Assembly (NCBI GenBank): GCA_016720805.1
Contig: JADKJZ010000015.1
Span: forward strand, 1-64,000
Length of the DNA stretch: 64,000 nucleotides
Source: Gemmatimonadota bacterium
Lineage (GTDB): Bacteria > Gemmatimonadota > Gemmatimonadetes > Gemmatimonadales > GWC2-71-9
Reading direction: 5' to 3'
Shown: positions 8,289 to 16,365 of the stretch, one piece after another
Position numbering within the stretch: position 1 is the first letter of the stretch
Layout of the letters: each line of letters begins with the position of its first letter
Notes under the pieces: generated by a model
The model's database searches: none
The model's input: only the letters and a program-made list of their open reading frames with translations
Told to the model about the DNA's origin: nothing
Position numbers and translations under genes: made by a program

Positions 8289-10907
8289 TTGGGAAGCCCA
8301 CGCGAAGCATGCCATTCACCTGTTGAGCGGGATCTGACCATCCATCCAGCCATCACGCGATCCGCCCTGGTCGCCATCCTGACGATGGCGCCGGCGCACG
8401 CGCTCGTCGCACAGTCGCCGCCCAAGTCCACCCGCGCATCGCGACTCACGGGGCAGGCACCACAGATCGATGGCCTGCTCGACGATGCCGCCTGGGCCAG
8501 CGCGACGGTCATTTCGGATTTCGTGCAGCGGGACCCCGACGAGGGGAAGGCGCCGAGCGTGGGGACCCAGGTCCGTATCCTCTATGACGACGACGCGCTC
8601 TACATCGCGGCGCGGATGCACCGGCCGGACGCCCACGCGATTCGCCGTTCGATCAGTCGGCGCGACTCCGAGAGCGACGCCGAAGTCTTCACGGTGTCGC
8701 TCGACCCGTACCACGACCGCCAGACCGGGTACTCCTTCTCGGTCAACTCCGGCGGCGTGCGTGGCGACTGGTACCACCCGCAGGACCAGGAGGGTGGGCG
8801 CGAAGCGCAGTTCGAGCCGGTCTGGAGCGCCCACGCTCGCGTGGACGACCAGGGGTGGTCGGCTGAGATGCGGATCCCGTTTTCACAGTTGCGGTTCAAC
8901 CCGGGGGACAACCAGATCTGGGGGCTGCAGCTCACGCGGAACATGCCCGACAAGAACGAGAAGGACAGCTGGGTCCTGATCCCCCGCAATGTGGCAGGGT
9001 TCTTCTCGAAGTTCGGGCAGCTCGAGGGGATCAGCGGGATTCCCGTGGCACGGCGCCTGGAGCTGCTCCCCTACGTCACCGGCGGGCTGACCTATCGCGC
9101 CAATGTGAACCCCCGGAATCCCTTCGAGGAGAAGGCATCCGGCCGCGTGGGGGGCGATCTCAAGATGGGGCTGGGTCCCAACCTGACCCTGAATGCCACC
9201 GTGCTCCCCGACTTCGGTCAGGTTGAGGCCGATCCCGCGGACGTCAATCTCTCCGCCTTCGAGACCGTGTTCACCGAAAGGCGACCGTTCTTCACCGAAG
9301 GGGCGGAGGCGCTCACCGGGCTCGCGCAGAACTTCATCAACCGGCCAGTCTATTTCTACAGTCGCCGCATCGGCGCACCGCCGCGAGGAACGATCAGCGG
9401 CGACTTCGTCGATCAGCCGAGCAACACCACCATTCTCTCGGCCGCGAAGGTCACCGGGCGGCTCACATCGGGGCTCTCGATCGGCATGCTCGCGGCAGTG
9501 ACACCGTCGGAACAGGCCCGCTCCTACGATTCCCTCCCCGAGCGCTCCGATGCCGTCGCCGTCGAACCGGCGAGTGCGTTTGCCGTGGTACGGATGCAGC
9601 AGGACTTCGGGAAGCAGCAGTCGAACGTGGGGTTCAATCTCACCCACGCGCATCATTTCGTCGACGAACGCGGTGGCCTGCAGGACATTCTCGCTCGCGA
9701 CGCCATCAGCGGCGGCCTCGACTTCAAGCTCCGGACCCAGCAAGGGAAGTACGAGCTCACGGGCTTCGTCGGGGGCAGCTACGTCGCCGGTGATTCGACG
9801 GCCATTGCGCGGTTGCAGCGCGGCAGCGCGCACTTCTTCCAGCGGCCGGACCAGGATCACATCCGGTACGCCACGGGTCGCACCTCGCTCAGTGGCTATA
9901 CCGCCTCGCTCCGTCACGACAAGAACGCGGGCTATTCATTCTGGGGCATCCAGCTGCTCGCCCGCTCACCCGGCTTCGAGATCAACGATCTCGGGCGGAT
10001 GCAGACGGCCGACGACATCGATTTCAACGCGGATTTCGGCGTACGCAATTCCAAGCCGAAGAAGGCATACCGCTTCTACATGCTCAATCTGGCCACGCGG
10101 GCGGGATGGAACTTCGGCGGTGTGCGCCAGTATTCCAACCTCGGCCTCAGCTCCAACCTCACCTTCAACAACTTCACGCGGGCCTCCCTCAACCTCTCCT
10201 ACAACCTCCGCTCCACGAGCGATGTGCTCACCCGCGGCGGTCCGCTGATGGGAACCCCCAACTCGTGGAGTATCACGAGCGGCTTCAACAGCCGCCCGAA
10301 CATTCCGGTGACCTGGAGCGTCAACCTTGGCCACACCGACGACGAACTCGGTGGCTGGTCGTGGACCGCGCGCTCGACGTTGTCGGTGCGGCCCGGCGCG
10401 CGCTGGCAGGCGTCCGTCGACCCGACCTACACGCGCTCCATGGACACCCGGCAGTACGTCACCACCAGGAGCGGCGGCCCGGCGGCGACCTTCGGCAGCC
10501 GCTACGCCTTCGCGACCGTCGAGCGGAGCCAACTCTCGGCGCGGTTCCGGCTCAACTACGCCATCACGGCCAACTTCACCGTCGAGGCGTACGCCGAGCC
10601 CTTCGCGGCGAGCGGCAAGTACTCGACGTTTGGCGAGCTCGCTGCACCAAGGAGCCGACTGCTTCGGGAGTATGGTGCGGCAGGATCCGGGACGGGGATT
10701 GTCCGCAATCCGGACAGTTCGTATACCGTGACGGATGGCGCGCAGAGCTTCGCCCTCCCGAATCTCGATTTCAACCGACTCTCCTTCCGCTCAAACCTGG
10801 TGCTTCGCTGGGAGTGGCAACCGGGGAGCACGGCGTATGTCATCTGGCAGAACAACCGTCAGCAGTTCACCCCTACGGCACGGTGGTCAGTGCGGGGCGG
10901 CTTTTGA
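8289..10907 (+). CDS. DUF5916-type outer-membrane protein with CBM9-like N-terminal domain
   Basis: 872 aa. After a signal-like segment (ALVAILTMAPAHALVAQ) comes a carbohydrate-binding-like beta-sandwich (LTGQAPQIDGLLDDAAW, about residues 50-230). A long beta-strand-rich region with FGQVEADPADVNL and ERRPFFTEG follows, typical of DUF5916 proteins predicted to form an outer-membrane barrel. The reading frame stops early: one extra T in the TTTT run at 10902-10905 hides the natural end (GDNFLALKVSYWLGVK), which would stop at 10974. Possible role in glycan uptake or surface display; substrate unknown. Confidence 0.8.
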   Translation: MGSPREACHSPVERDLTIHPAITRSALVAILTMAPAHALVAQSPPKSTRASRLTGQAPQIDGLLDDAAWASATVISDFVQRDPDEGKAPSVGTQVRILYDDDALYIAARMHRPDAHAIRRSISRRDSESDAEVFTVSLDPYHDRQTGYSFSVNSGGVRGDWYHPQDQEGGREAQFEPVWSAHARVDDQGWSAEMRIPFSQLRFNPGDNQIWGLQLTRNMPDKNEKDSWVLIPRNVAGFFSKFGQLEGISGIPVARRLELLPYVTGGLTYRANVNPRNPFEEKASGRVGGDLKMGLGPNLTLNATVLPDFGQVEADPADVNLSAFETVFTERRPFFTEGAEALTGLAQNFINRPVYFYSRRIGAPPRGTISGDFVDQPSNTTILSAAKVTGRLTSGLSIGMLAAVTPSEQARSYDSLPERSDAVAVEPASAFAVVRMQQDFGKQQSNVGFNLTHAHHFVDERGGLQDILARDAISGGLDFKLRTQQGKYELTGFVGGSYVAGDSTAIARLQRGSAHFFQRPDQDHIRYATGRTSLSGYTASLRHDKNAGYSFWGIQLLARSPGFEINDLGRMQTADDIDFNADFGVRNSKPKKAYRFYMLNLATRAGWNFGGVRQYSNLGLSSNLTFNNFTRASLNLSYNLRSTSDVLTRGGPLMGTPNSWSITSGFNSRPNIPVTWSVNLGHTDDELGGWSWTARSTLSVRPGARWQASVDPTYTRSMDTRQYVTTRSGGPAATFGSRYAFATVERSQLSARFRLNYAITANFTVEAYAEPFAASGKYSTFGELAAPRSRLLREYGAAGSGTGIVRNPDSSYTVTDGAQSFALPNLDFNRLSFRSNLVLRWEWQPGSTAYVIWQNNRQQFTPTARWSVRGGF

Positions 10908-10988
10908 TGCGATCGGCGCGGACGGAGACAACTTCCTGGCGCTGAAGGTGAGTTACTGGCTTGGGGTGAAGTAGCGAAGCCACACGGT

Positions 10989-11027
10989 GGCCGCGATGGG
11001 CCCCGCCGGAGAACCGCACGCCGTCAG
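10989..11027 (+). repeat. attC-like right half-site
   Basis: GGCCGCGATGGGCCCCGCCG followed by GAGAACCGCACGCCGTCAGG matches the right arm of the complete sites (GGCCCCGCCGCAGAAACGCACGCCGTTAGG). The left arm is not recognisable. Confidence 0.55.
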
Positions 11028-11048
11028 GGTGCAATCACGAGGTATCCA

Positions 11049-11513
11049 ATGAGCACTTCCCGACGCCTACGCGCGGTTTTCCAGCTCGCCCTGATCTCCG
11101 CGGCCTGCTGGGGTCTCGTTGGAGTGATCCTCAACCTGATTGGGGCCATTGCCATTGGCCGGGATCTGGGCTCTTGGTCCCCGATGCCGGTCTTCGGCCT
11201 CTTCGGCTTCTATGGCTTGATCGCCGGGGCGGCGTTCGGTGTCGTCCTTGGCCTGTGGCGACCCGATCCCAATGGCGCTGAACTCCGGGCACGACGTGCC
11301 ATCGGATTCGGCGGAATCGGCGGCGTGCTCGTCTTTCTCCTCGTGGCGGTTGTTGCCAGGCGATCGATGCCCGGAATCTCGATCGGCGACCTGGCAAGTG
11401 GTGCGGCGCTGTTTTCCGTCATTGGCGGTGTGACAGGACTTGGTATCCAACGGGTCGCGAGACGCGGGGCGCTACCGGCCGGCACTGACACCCCAAAGTC
11501 GATTGCGCCCTAA
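11049..11513 (+). CDS. small integral membrane protein, about four segments
   Basis: 154 aa with hydrophobic segments at roughly residues 10-32, 45-68, 85-105 and 118-136. It lies between an attC half-site and attC site 4, and its stop codon sits inside the left core box of that site, a compact layout typical of integron cassettes. A similar protein lies at 23317-23805 (same start pattern, same length, comparable GxxxG-rich segments). Function unknown. Confidence 0.65.
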   Translation: MSTSRRLRAVFQLALISAACWGLVGVILNLIGAIAIGRDLGSWSPMPVFGLFGFYGLIAGAAFGVVLGLWRPDPNGAELRARRAIGFGGIGGVLVFLLVAVVARRSMPGISIGDLASGAALFSVIGGVTGLGIQRVARRGALPAGTDTPKSIAP

Positions 11514-11622
11514 CAGGCGTTTGCTGCGGTAAGGGCCGGACGCCTCGGCTCACGCCCCGTAGCTTTGCGAACGCACGCGCGGGCCGCGGCAGGCCCCGCC
11601 GCAGCAACGCACGCCGTTGGGG
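11509..11622 (+). repeat. attC-like recombination site 4
   Basis: 114-bp palindrome with left end CCCTAACAGGCGTTTGCTGC and right end GCCGCAGCAACGCACGCC then GTTGGGG. Core boxes deviate at single positions, but the arm pairing and loop (CCGTAGCTTTGCGAAC) match the other sites. Confidence 0.78.
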
Positions 11623-11651
11623 CAACTGAGGGTTTCTCGAACACGCGGACG

Positions 11652-12098
11652 ATGATGCATCCTATCAAATGGCCTGCGACGGCGGTGGTCTTGGTGTTCG
11701 GGCTCTCAGCGTGCCGGGACCAAGAGGTGCTGAGTACCGAGCTTGCAAACGCGAGAATGGTTCCCATCGTGTGGGACACCTCTGCGTCGGCCGCTGCCAA
11801 CGATTCACTGCAGGCTCCAGCAAGCACCTGTGCCCTTCGGTTGCGGGACTCTCTGACAGGCACGGAATACCAGATCCAGCGGCTCTCAAAAACGCGAACA
11901 AATCCGGGCGCTCCAGCAGGGACGGCCCCTGTCTGGGCGCAGCGCGGAGACTATGGAAGATCCTGCCTGAGCCGAACAAGGGCTCGCCGACCGCATACGT
12001 TCGCATTGAGTGTGGGACATGGAAGGTGGAGGGGCTTGTCCCAGCTAAGCGACGTGCGGCGACGCCCTAGGCCGGTGTGCAACCTGGTAGATGGTTGA
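11652..12098 (+). CDS. putative lipoprotein, probably frameshifted
   Basis: Starts 30 nt after attC site 4 with a lipoprotein signal (MMHPIKWPATAVVLVFGLSA then Cys). The first 75 residues are protein-like (VPIVWDTSASAAANDSL, TCALRLRDSLTGTEYQIQ). Downstream the frame turns Arg-rich, while another frame reads AYVRIECGTWKVEGLVPAKR to a stop at 12070. One indel near 11880-11940 probably joins them. A short secreted protein of unknown function. Confidence 0.5.
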   Translation: MMHPIKWPATAVVLVFGLSACRDQEVLSTELANARMVPIVWDTSASAAANDSLQAPASTCALRLRDSLTGTEYQIQRLSKTRTNPGAPAGTAPVWAQRGDYGRSCLSRTRARRPHTFALSVGHGRWRGLSQLSDVRRRPRPVCNLVDG

Positions 12099-12160
12099 CT
12101 CCGTCATCCGGCTCCATGGTTGACACTCCGAGTTACTCCCTCCCGCCCAGAGACCACTGA

Positions 12161-12748
12161 ATGTCCCGCTCCTCAAGTATCCGGCTCAGCCTCGCCACCC
12201 TCTGCCTCGCGGCGAGCCTTCCAGTCGCGCTGCCGGCGCAGGGCCCCAAACTGAGTGTTTGGCCGGTGGCACAACTGGACCCGATCGGGCTGGCGGGGAA
12301 CAGCCGTTCCCCCGCGATGTACGGCGGGCAGTTGCTGCTGCTCTACCACCCGACGGACGCGCAGTGGCGCTACGGGGTCAGCCTGAGCGCCTCCGGCGCA
12401 TCGACTCGCTCCGGGCCGGATCGCTTTTCCAGTACGTCGGCGGGTCTTGGCCTCGAGGCGCGCCGCCTGCTGGGGTCACCTGGCGTCCGCCCCTATCTGG
12501 TTGGCACGGCCGCGATCGCCAACCTCCGAGTCGACGAACCCTATGAGATCGGTGGAGGGCTCACCCTCTTCGGCGGGAGCGATGCGACGAGCGCGATCCT
12601 TGGGACGGGCGTCGGGGTCGAGGCCGAGCATGGCCGATTCCGGCTCTTCGCCGATGTGCAGTATCACTGGCGCAGCAACGCCATTTACGGCCGTTCCGCC
12701 CTCCCGCTCCGCCTCGGCATGCGCCTCGGCAGGGATGCGGCACCCTGA
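12161..12748 (+). CDS. secreted outer-membrane beta-barrel-like protein
   Basis: 195 aa with a clear signal peptide (LSLATLCLAASLPVALPAQG). The mature part has alternating hydrophobic strands (QLLLLYHPTDAQWRYGVSLS, GVRPYLVGTAAIANLRV, RFRLFADVQYHW) and ends in a short strand, as in small eight-stranded barrels. The upstream 90 bp contain two GGTTGAC elements that might be promoter parts. Function unknown. Confidence 0.65.
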   Translation: MSRSSSIRLSLATLCLAASLPVALPAQGPKLSVWPVAQLDPIGLAGNSRSPAMYGGQLLLLYHPTDAQWRYGVSLSASGASTRSGPDRFSSTSAGLGLEARRLLGSPGVRPYLVGTAAIANLRVDEPYEIGGGLTLFGGSDATSAILGTGVGVEAEHGRFRLFADVQYHWRSNAIYGRSALPLRLGMRLGRDAAP

Positions 12749-12770
12749 GCCGGGAGCGCCTCCGCGGACT

Positions 12771-12826
12771 GGGTGGCGGGGGTGGGCCCTCACCGGTGGC
12801 CGGGTGGCAGTAGCTTCAATGGAAGG
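12771..12826 (+). repeat. degenerate attC-like left arm with promoter-like box
   Basis: GGTGGCGGGGGTGGGCCCTC, then GCCGGGTGGCAGTAGCTTCA. Second member of the family at 1288-1345 and 18182-18236, lying 49 bp before the start of the next gene. Confidence 0.4.
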
Positions 12827-12874
12827 GGGGGCAGTCCGGGGCATTTGTGGTTGCATGGCCAGCATGGAGATACC

Positions 12875-13336
12875 GTGAACGAACCAGGAATGCGTTTCCC
12901 CTCGAAAGTCGATAAATGGCTGGTGGCACTCGTTGCCCCCGCGCTCCTCGTCGGCCCGGTATCGCTGATTGCCCTCGGACAGACCGGCTCCATCGGTGCG
13001 ATCCTCTTCACAGTGGCGGTGAGCGTTGTTGTTGCAGCGCCGATCGTCTGGATCTTCACCGCCACCGCGTATTTCGTGACCGACACCGAGCTCATCGTCC
13101 GCTCCGGTCCTTTGCGGATCGTGGTGAAGCTCCAGGCCATCGAGCGCATCCGCTCCACCGCCACGCTGCTCTCCTCGCCGGCGCTCTCGTTGGATCGACT
13201 CGAAGTCCAATACGCCAAGCGCAAAGCGGTGGTCATTTCACCCGCGGACAAGGCAGGCTTCGTGACGGCGATCCAGCGCCGCGTTCCGGGTGTTGTCGTG
13301 GAGCTCAAGACAGCGGGTCGAAGTTCGGCCACCTAG
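12875..13336 (+). CDS. PH-domain membrane protein (bacterial PH family)
   Basis: 153 aa from a GTG start. Two membrane segments (WLVALVAPALLVGPVSLIAL and AILFTVAVSVVVAAPIVWIF) are followed by a bacterial PH-like domain with the usual pattern YFVTDTELIVRSGPLRIVVK and LQAIERIRSTATLLSSPAL. Such proteins sit in the inner membrane with the PH domain in the cytoplasm; molecular role is unknown. A degenerate attC-like site follows directly. Confidence 0.65.
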   Translation: MNEPGMRFPSKVDKWLVALVAPALLVGPVSLIALGQTGSIGAILFTVAVSVVVAAPIVWIFTATAYFVTDTELIVRSGPLRIVVKLQAIERIRSTATLLSSPALSLDRLEVQYAKRKAVVISPADKAGFVTAIQRRVPGVVVELKTAGRSSAT

Positions 13337-13446
13337 CCGCTGTCTGCTGCGGTGGGGGCCCGACGACTCGATCCGCCCGCTGTAGCTTCACGAGGGCACT
13401 CGCGGGCCTCGACGGGCCCCGCCTCGGAACCACAACCCTGTGGGCC
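13332..13446 (+). repeat. degenerate full-length attC-like site
   Basis: CACCTAGCCGCTGTCTGCTG then CGGTGGGGGCCCGACGACTC on the left. The loop reads GCTGTAGCTTCACGAGG and the right arm GCGGGCCTCGACGGGCCCCG with GCCTCGGAACCACAACCCTG. Same length and order as the good sites but both core boxes are lost. Confidence 0.6.
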
Positions 13447-13466
13447 CCAACAGGAGCATCATCTCC

Positions 13467-13964
13467 GTGCTGCATCTCGGTCCCCTCGTGGCGAGTCTCG
13501 TGTTGTGCGTCCCCCTCGGACTCGCGAGCTTCGCGCTGGCGGAACGGTGGCTGGGCAGGCGGCGCAATGCGGCGCAGCGCTGCGCGCGCTGCGACGGGCC
13601 ACTCTATGCGCCCGGTACCCGTCAGGGACCTTCGTTGCTTGAGGGCCTTCAAGTGTGCGGGCCGTGCAGCACCAGGAGTCGGCAACGGTTGCAGCGCGCG
13701 CTTCTCCTCGCAGGGGTCCTCGCCATCCTGTCGGTCGGCGCTGGTGTCGTGCTCGCGATCTCGGAAGGCGGCGTGTGGTGGGCAGCTCCGCTGGCGGCGG
13801 CCGTTGAAGGCGCACTGTTGTATGGCGGGACGCTCGCCGTGATGAAGCGACTTAACCGGAAGCGGGCAGCTGAACTCGCAGCGAACGGTGAGATGTGGCC
13901 GGGGGTGGAAGCGGGAAGCGGTCGGACGAGTGTTCCACCGATCCGCGGCAGTGTCGCGCCCTAG
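13467..13964 (+). CDS. membrane protein with a CxxC...CxxC zinc-ribbon-like loop
   Basis: 165 aa. The N-terminal helix (LGPLVASLVLCVPLGLASFA) is followed by a cytoplasmic-type loop with CARCDGPLYAP and, about 25 residues later, CGPCS, which looks like a metal-binding ribbon. Two more membrane helices follow (LLLAGVLAILSVGAGVVLAI, LAAAVEGALLYGGTLAVM). The GTG used lies just past the degenerate attC site; an earlier in-frame GTG at 13440 would start inside it. Function unknown. Confidence 0.55.
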   Translation: MLHLGPLVASLVLCVPLGLASFALAERWLGRRRNAAQRCARCDGPLYAPGTRQGPSLLEGLQVCGPCSTRSRQRLQRALLLAGVLAILSVGAGVVLAISEGGVWWAAPLAAAVEGALLYGGTLAVMKRLNRKRAAELAANGEMWPGVEAGSGRTSVPPIRGSVAP

Positions 13965-13965
13965 G

Positions 13966-13996
13966 TAGCTTGGCCGCCGAACCGCACGCCGATCGA
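13966..13996 (+). repeat. short attC-like right half-site
   Basis: TTGGCCGCCGAACCGCACGC followed by CGATCG resembles the right arm GCCGCAGAAACGCACGCCGTT. Short and uncertain. Confidence 0.35.
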
Positions 13997-14021
13997 TCAC
14001 CATTCGACGGGGGAGAATCCC

Positions 14022-15077
14022 ATGATCCGGCTTCGCCACCCCGTCAGCCTCGTCCTCGCCCTGGCGCTCTCGTCCTGTACCAGGAGTGCTCCGAAAGTTG
14101 ATCAAGTGTCCCACCGGCTGGTGGTGGACACGGTGGCGAGCGCCGATGATGGCGTGTTCTTCCGGCCGGCCGATATGGTGATGCTACCCTCTGCGCAACT
14201 TGCCGTTCTTGAGTACACCCCCTCGTCGATCATCGTGATTGACCCATCCACCGGCGCCCTCGTGCGTCGAATCGGGGAACCGGGGAAGGGGCCAGGCCAG
14301 TTGCTCACCCCGCTGGGCCTTCAACTGGTCGGTGACACGTTGGTCACCCTGAACGTCGGGAATGGCCGCATCGAGCGCTTCCTCAGCGAAGGAAAGAGCC
14401 TTGGCTCGAGCCCGGCTCCAGATGGGATTGCGCTGGGGCGATTCGTCCTCAATCCCGACGGTGGCATCCTGGCACCGACCGCAGGCGCTGAGGGGACGCT
14501 CCTCCGCGTTCTGACTCCGTCAGGAGCGGTGGCGCATACCATTGGTCAGCCCGTTGTGGCATTCAACCGCGAGTACGACTTGGGGGCGTTCCGCCAGTTG
14601 GCCGCACAGGCCAAAGTGCCGCCCTACTACGCCAATGATGTCCTGGCCGCGATGACCGCTGATTCCCTATTCTGGCTGGCCTTTGCGTCTGTTCCGGAAC
14701 TCGCCGTCTACGAACGCGGTGGCCAAAGGAAGGCAGTAGTGCGATTGCCAGATTCTGCCGCTGCTCCCATACTCGACGAGTATCGACGCCGGAACCAGGA
14801 GGAATCGCAGACTCCCCGGTTTCACCCGTTGCTCTACTTCGCTGACGTGCGAGTTGTCGGCAACATGGCGTGGGCTCTGCTCAAGAGCCCTCCCGATGTG
14901 GATGCGCGAGTCCTCGTCGCTGATTCCAGTGGGAGGGTGGTCGCTGATCTGGTTTTTGCAGGAGCAAAGGACGTCTGGCGGATTGCCCCCGATCTGTCGC
15001 GGGGGAAGATCTATCTCAGCTCAGCACCGGCCTCCGAGATCTACAGCGCCACGTTGCCGAAGGCGCTGGTCAGGTAG
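14022..15077 (+). CDS. six-bladed beta-propeller lipoprotein 1
   Basis: 351 aa with a lipoprotein signal (LVLALALSS then Cys). The repeated blade pattern includes the family hallmark IGEPGKGPGQL near residue 85, followed by strand repeats such as LVTLNVGNGRIERF. Members of this group are exported and of unknown ligand. It opens a run of three propeller genes in the same direction, each with its own ribosome site. Confidence 0.7.
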   Translation: MIRLRHPVSLVLALALSSCTRSAPKVDQVSHRLVVDTVASADDGVFFRPADMVMLPSAQLAVLEYTPSSIIVIDPSTGALVRRIGEPGKGPGQLLTPLGLQLVGDTLVTLNVGNGRIERFLSEGKSLGSSPAPDGIALGRFVLNPDGGILAPTAGAEGTLLRVLTPSGAVAHTIGQPVVAFNREYDLGAFRQLAAQAKVPPYYANDVLAAMTADSLFWLAFASVPELAVYERGGQRKAVVRLPDSAAAPILDEYRRRNQEESQTPRFHPLLYFADVRVVGNMAWALLKSPPDVDARVLVADSSGRVVADLVFAGAKDVWRIAPDLSRGKIYLSSAPASEIYSATLPKALVR

Positions 15078-15114
15078 CAGCTAGCTCGCGAGCGTGGTTT
15101 CCTAGGAGGAAAAT

Positions 15115-16260
15115 GTGAAGCGCTTTGTGTCGTCCGGCGGCCGTCTCCTGCTCGCCATGCTCTGCTTTGGAGTGATGGGACTCTCGGCACAATCACTCGC
15201 TTGCCGGGAAGGCCCCAAGACATCCGGCCCGGAGACTGTCGGCCGGCTTGAGCCGTGGCCCGCGCTTTCAGAGGAGCTCTTCATCGGCCCGGATGCCCGC
15301 TCCACGCTTCTCGCGGATGGCAGCGTCGTGCTCGTTGATCGCGCGAAGAACGACTTGATCCGCATCGATCGGACATCGGGACGAATCACACGACTGGCGC
15401 GCCAGGGCGAAGGCCCCGGCGAGATCAAGGGCGTGATTGCCGTGCTGTCGGGCCCGGGCGACACAATCGCGGTGATCGATCTCGGCAATCACCGAATCAT
15501 GCGGTGGACCCGGTCGGGTAAGCCGGTATCGTCACAGCCATACAAGTTTCTTCCGATCCCAACCGCACATTGGCAGCTTGGACCTGAGCTTGTCGAGGTT
15601 GCGCGCTCCTTGGGGGCACGCGGCAAGGCCGAGGCCACGGAGATGAGCTTTCGACTTCTCCGAGCCGACAGCACCGTGGTCCTCCGTAGCTTGAAGCTGC
15701 CGGACCCGCCGAGCGAGATCGGGATCTTTTCCCAGACCGGCATTTCTGCACCGCTCGGTGTCGCCCGGATCATGCTGGCCACCGGAGCCTCCCCCGACAT
15801 CACGGTCGCCGAGCTTCGCGGAGGCCAGGACCGGATCGTCCACCTCGGGATTGGCGAGCCGGTCCGGACGAACCAGGCCATGGCGACCCGCCTGGTAACC
15901 CTCGCGTCCACGCAGCTTCCTGAGGCAAGCCGCGAGGCAACGGTGTCGGGGATGCTGCAGATGGTGCCGATCAACCCGACCTATCCGCTCTTCAGTCGGG
16001 TCGTGGCCGGCTCGGGAGGGACGATCTGGGTCCAGCGCACGTTCAGTGGCACGGATCCGGGGCCGAAGGATCCCCCCGTCACCTTCTCGATGAATGACCT
16101 GAGCGGATACCGATGGGAGCAGTTCAGCGCCACGGGAGCACGGATGGCGGAATGTCTCATGCCGCAGGACTGGAGAGTCCTGGGGGTCGGCGCCGGGTGG
16201 GTACTGTTTGCGAAGGATGATGCTGACAACATGCGGCTCTTCACCTGGCACCCGAAGTAG
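15115..16260 (+). CDS. six-bladed beta-propeller protein 2
   Basis: 381 aa from a GTG set 4 nt after a strong AGGAGGA site; the overlapping ATG is followed at once by a stop, so GTG is the start. Signal peptide LLLAMLCFGVMGLSAQSLA. The propeller hallmark is RLARQGEGPGEIKG, preceded by VVLVDRAKNDLIRIDR. It begins 37 nt after propeller 1, so the two are probably one operon. Confidence 0.7.
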   Translation: MKRFVSSGGRLLLAMLCFGVMGLSAQSLACREGPKTSGPETVGRLEPWPALSEELFIGPDARSTLLADGSVVLVDRAKNDLIRIDRTSGRITRLARQGEGPGEIKGVIAVLSGPGDTIAVIDLGNHRIMRWTRSGKPVSSQPYKFLPIPTAHWQLGPELVEVARSLGARGKAEATEMSFRLLRADSTVVLRSLKLPDPPSEIGIFSQTGISAPLGVARIMLATGASPDITVAELRGGQDRIVHLGIGEPVRTNQAMATRLVTLASTQLPEASREATVSGMLQMVPINPTYPLFSRVVAGSGGTIWVQRTFSGTDPGPKDPPVTFSMNDLSGYRWEQFSATGARMAECLMPQDWRVLGVGAGWVLFAKDDADNMRLFTWHPK

Positions 16261-16274
16261 CCTTGCCCCATTCA

Positions 16275-16330
16275 CTGTAGCCCTACGAACGAAGGCGCTG
16301 GTTTGCGTAGGCACCGCCTCGAGGAGCGCA
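16275..16330 (+). repeat. possible attC-like right half-site
   Basis: ACTGTAGCCCTACGAACGAA in the loop position and GTAGGCACCGCCTCGAGGAGCGCAC on the right recall the loop and right arm of attC site 4. Strongly diverged. Confidence 0.3.
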
Positions 16331-16365
16331 CGATCCTCGAGCGACTCGATTCCCCCGGAGCCACA

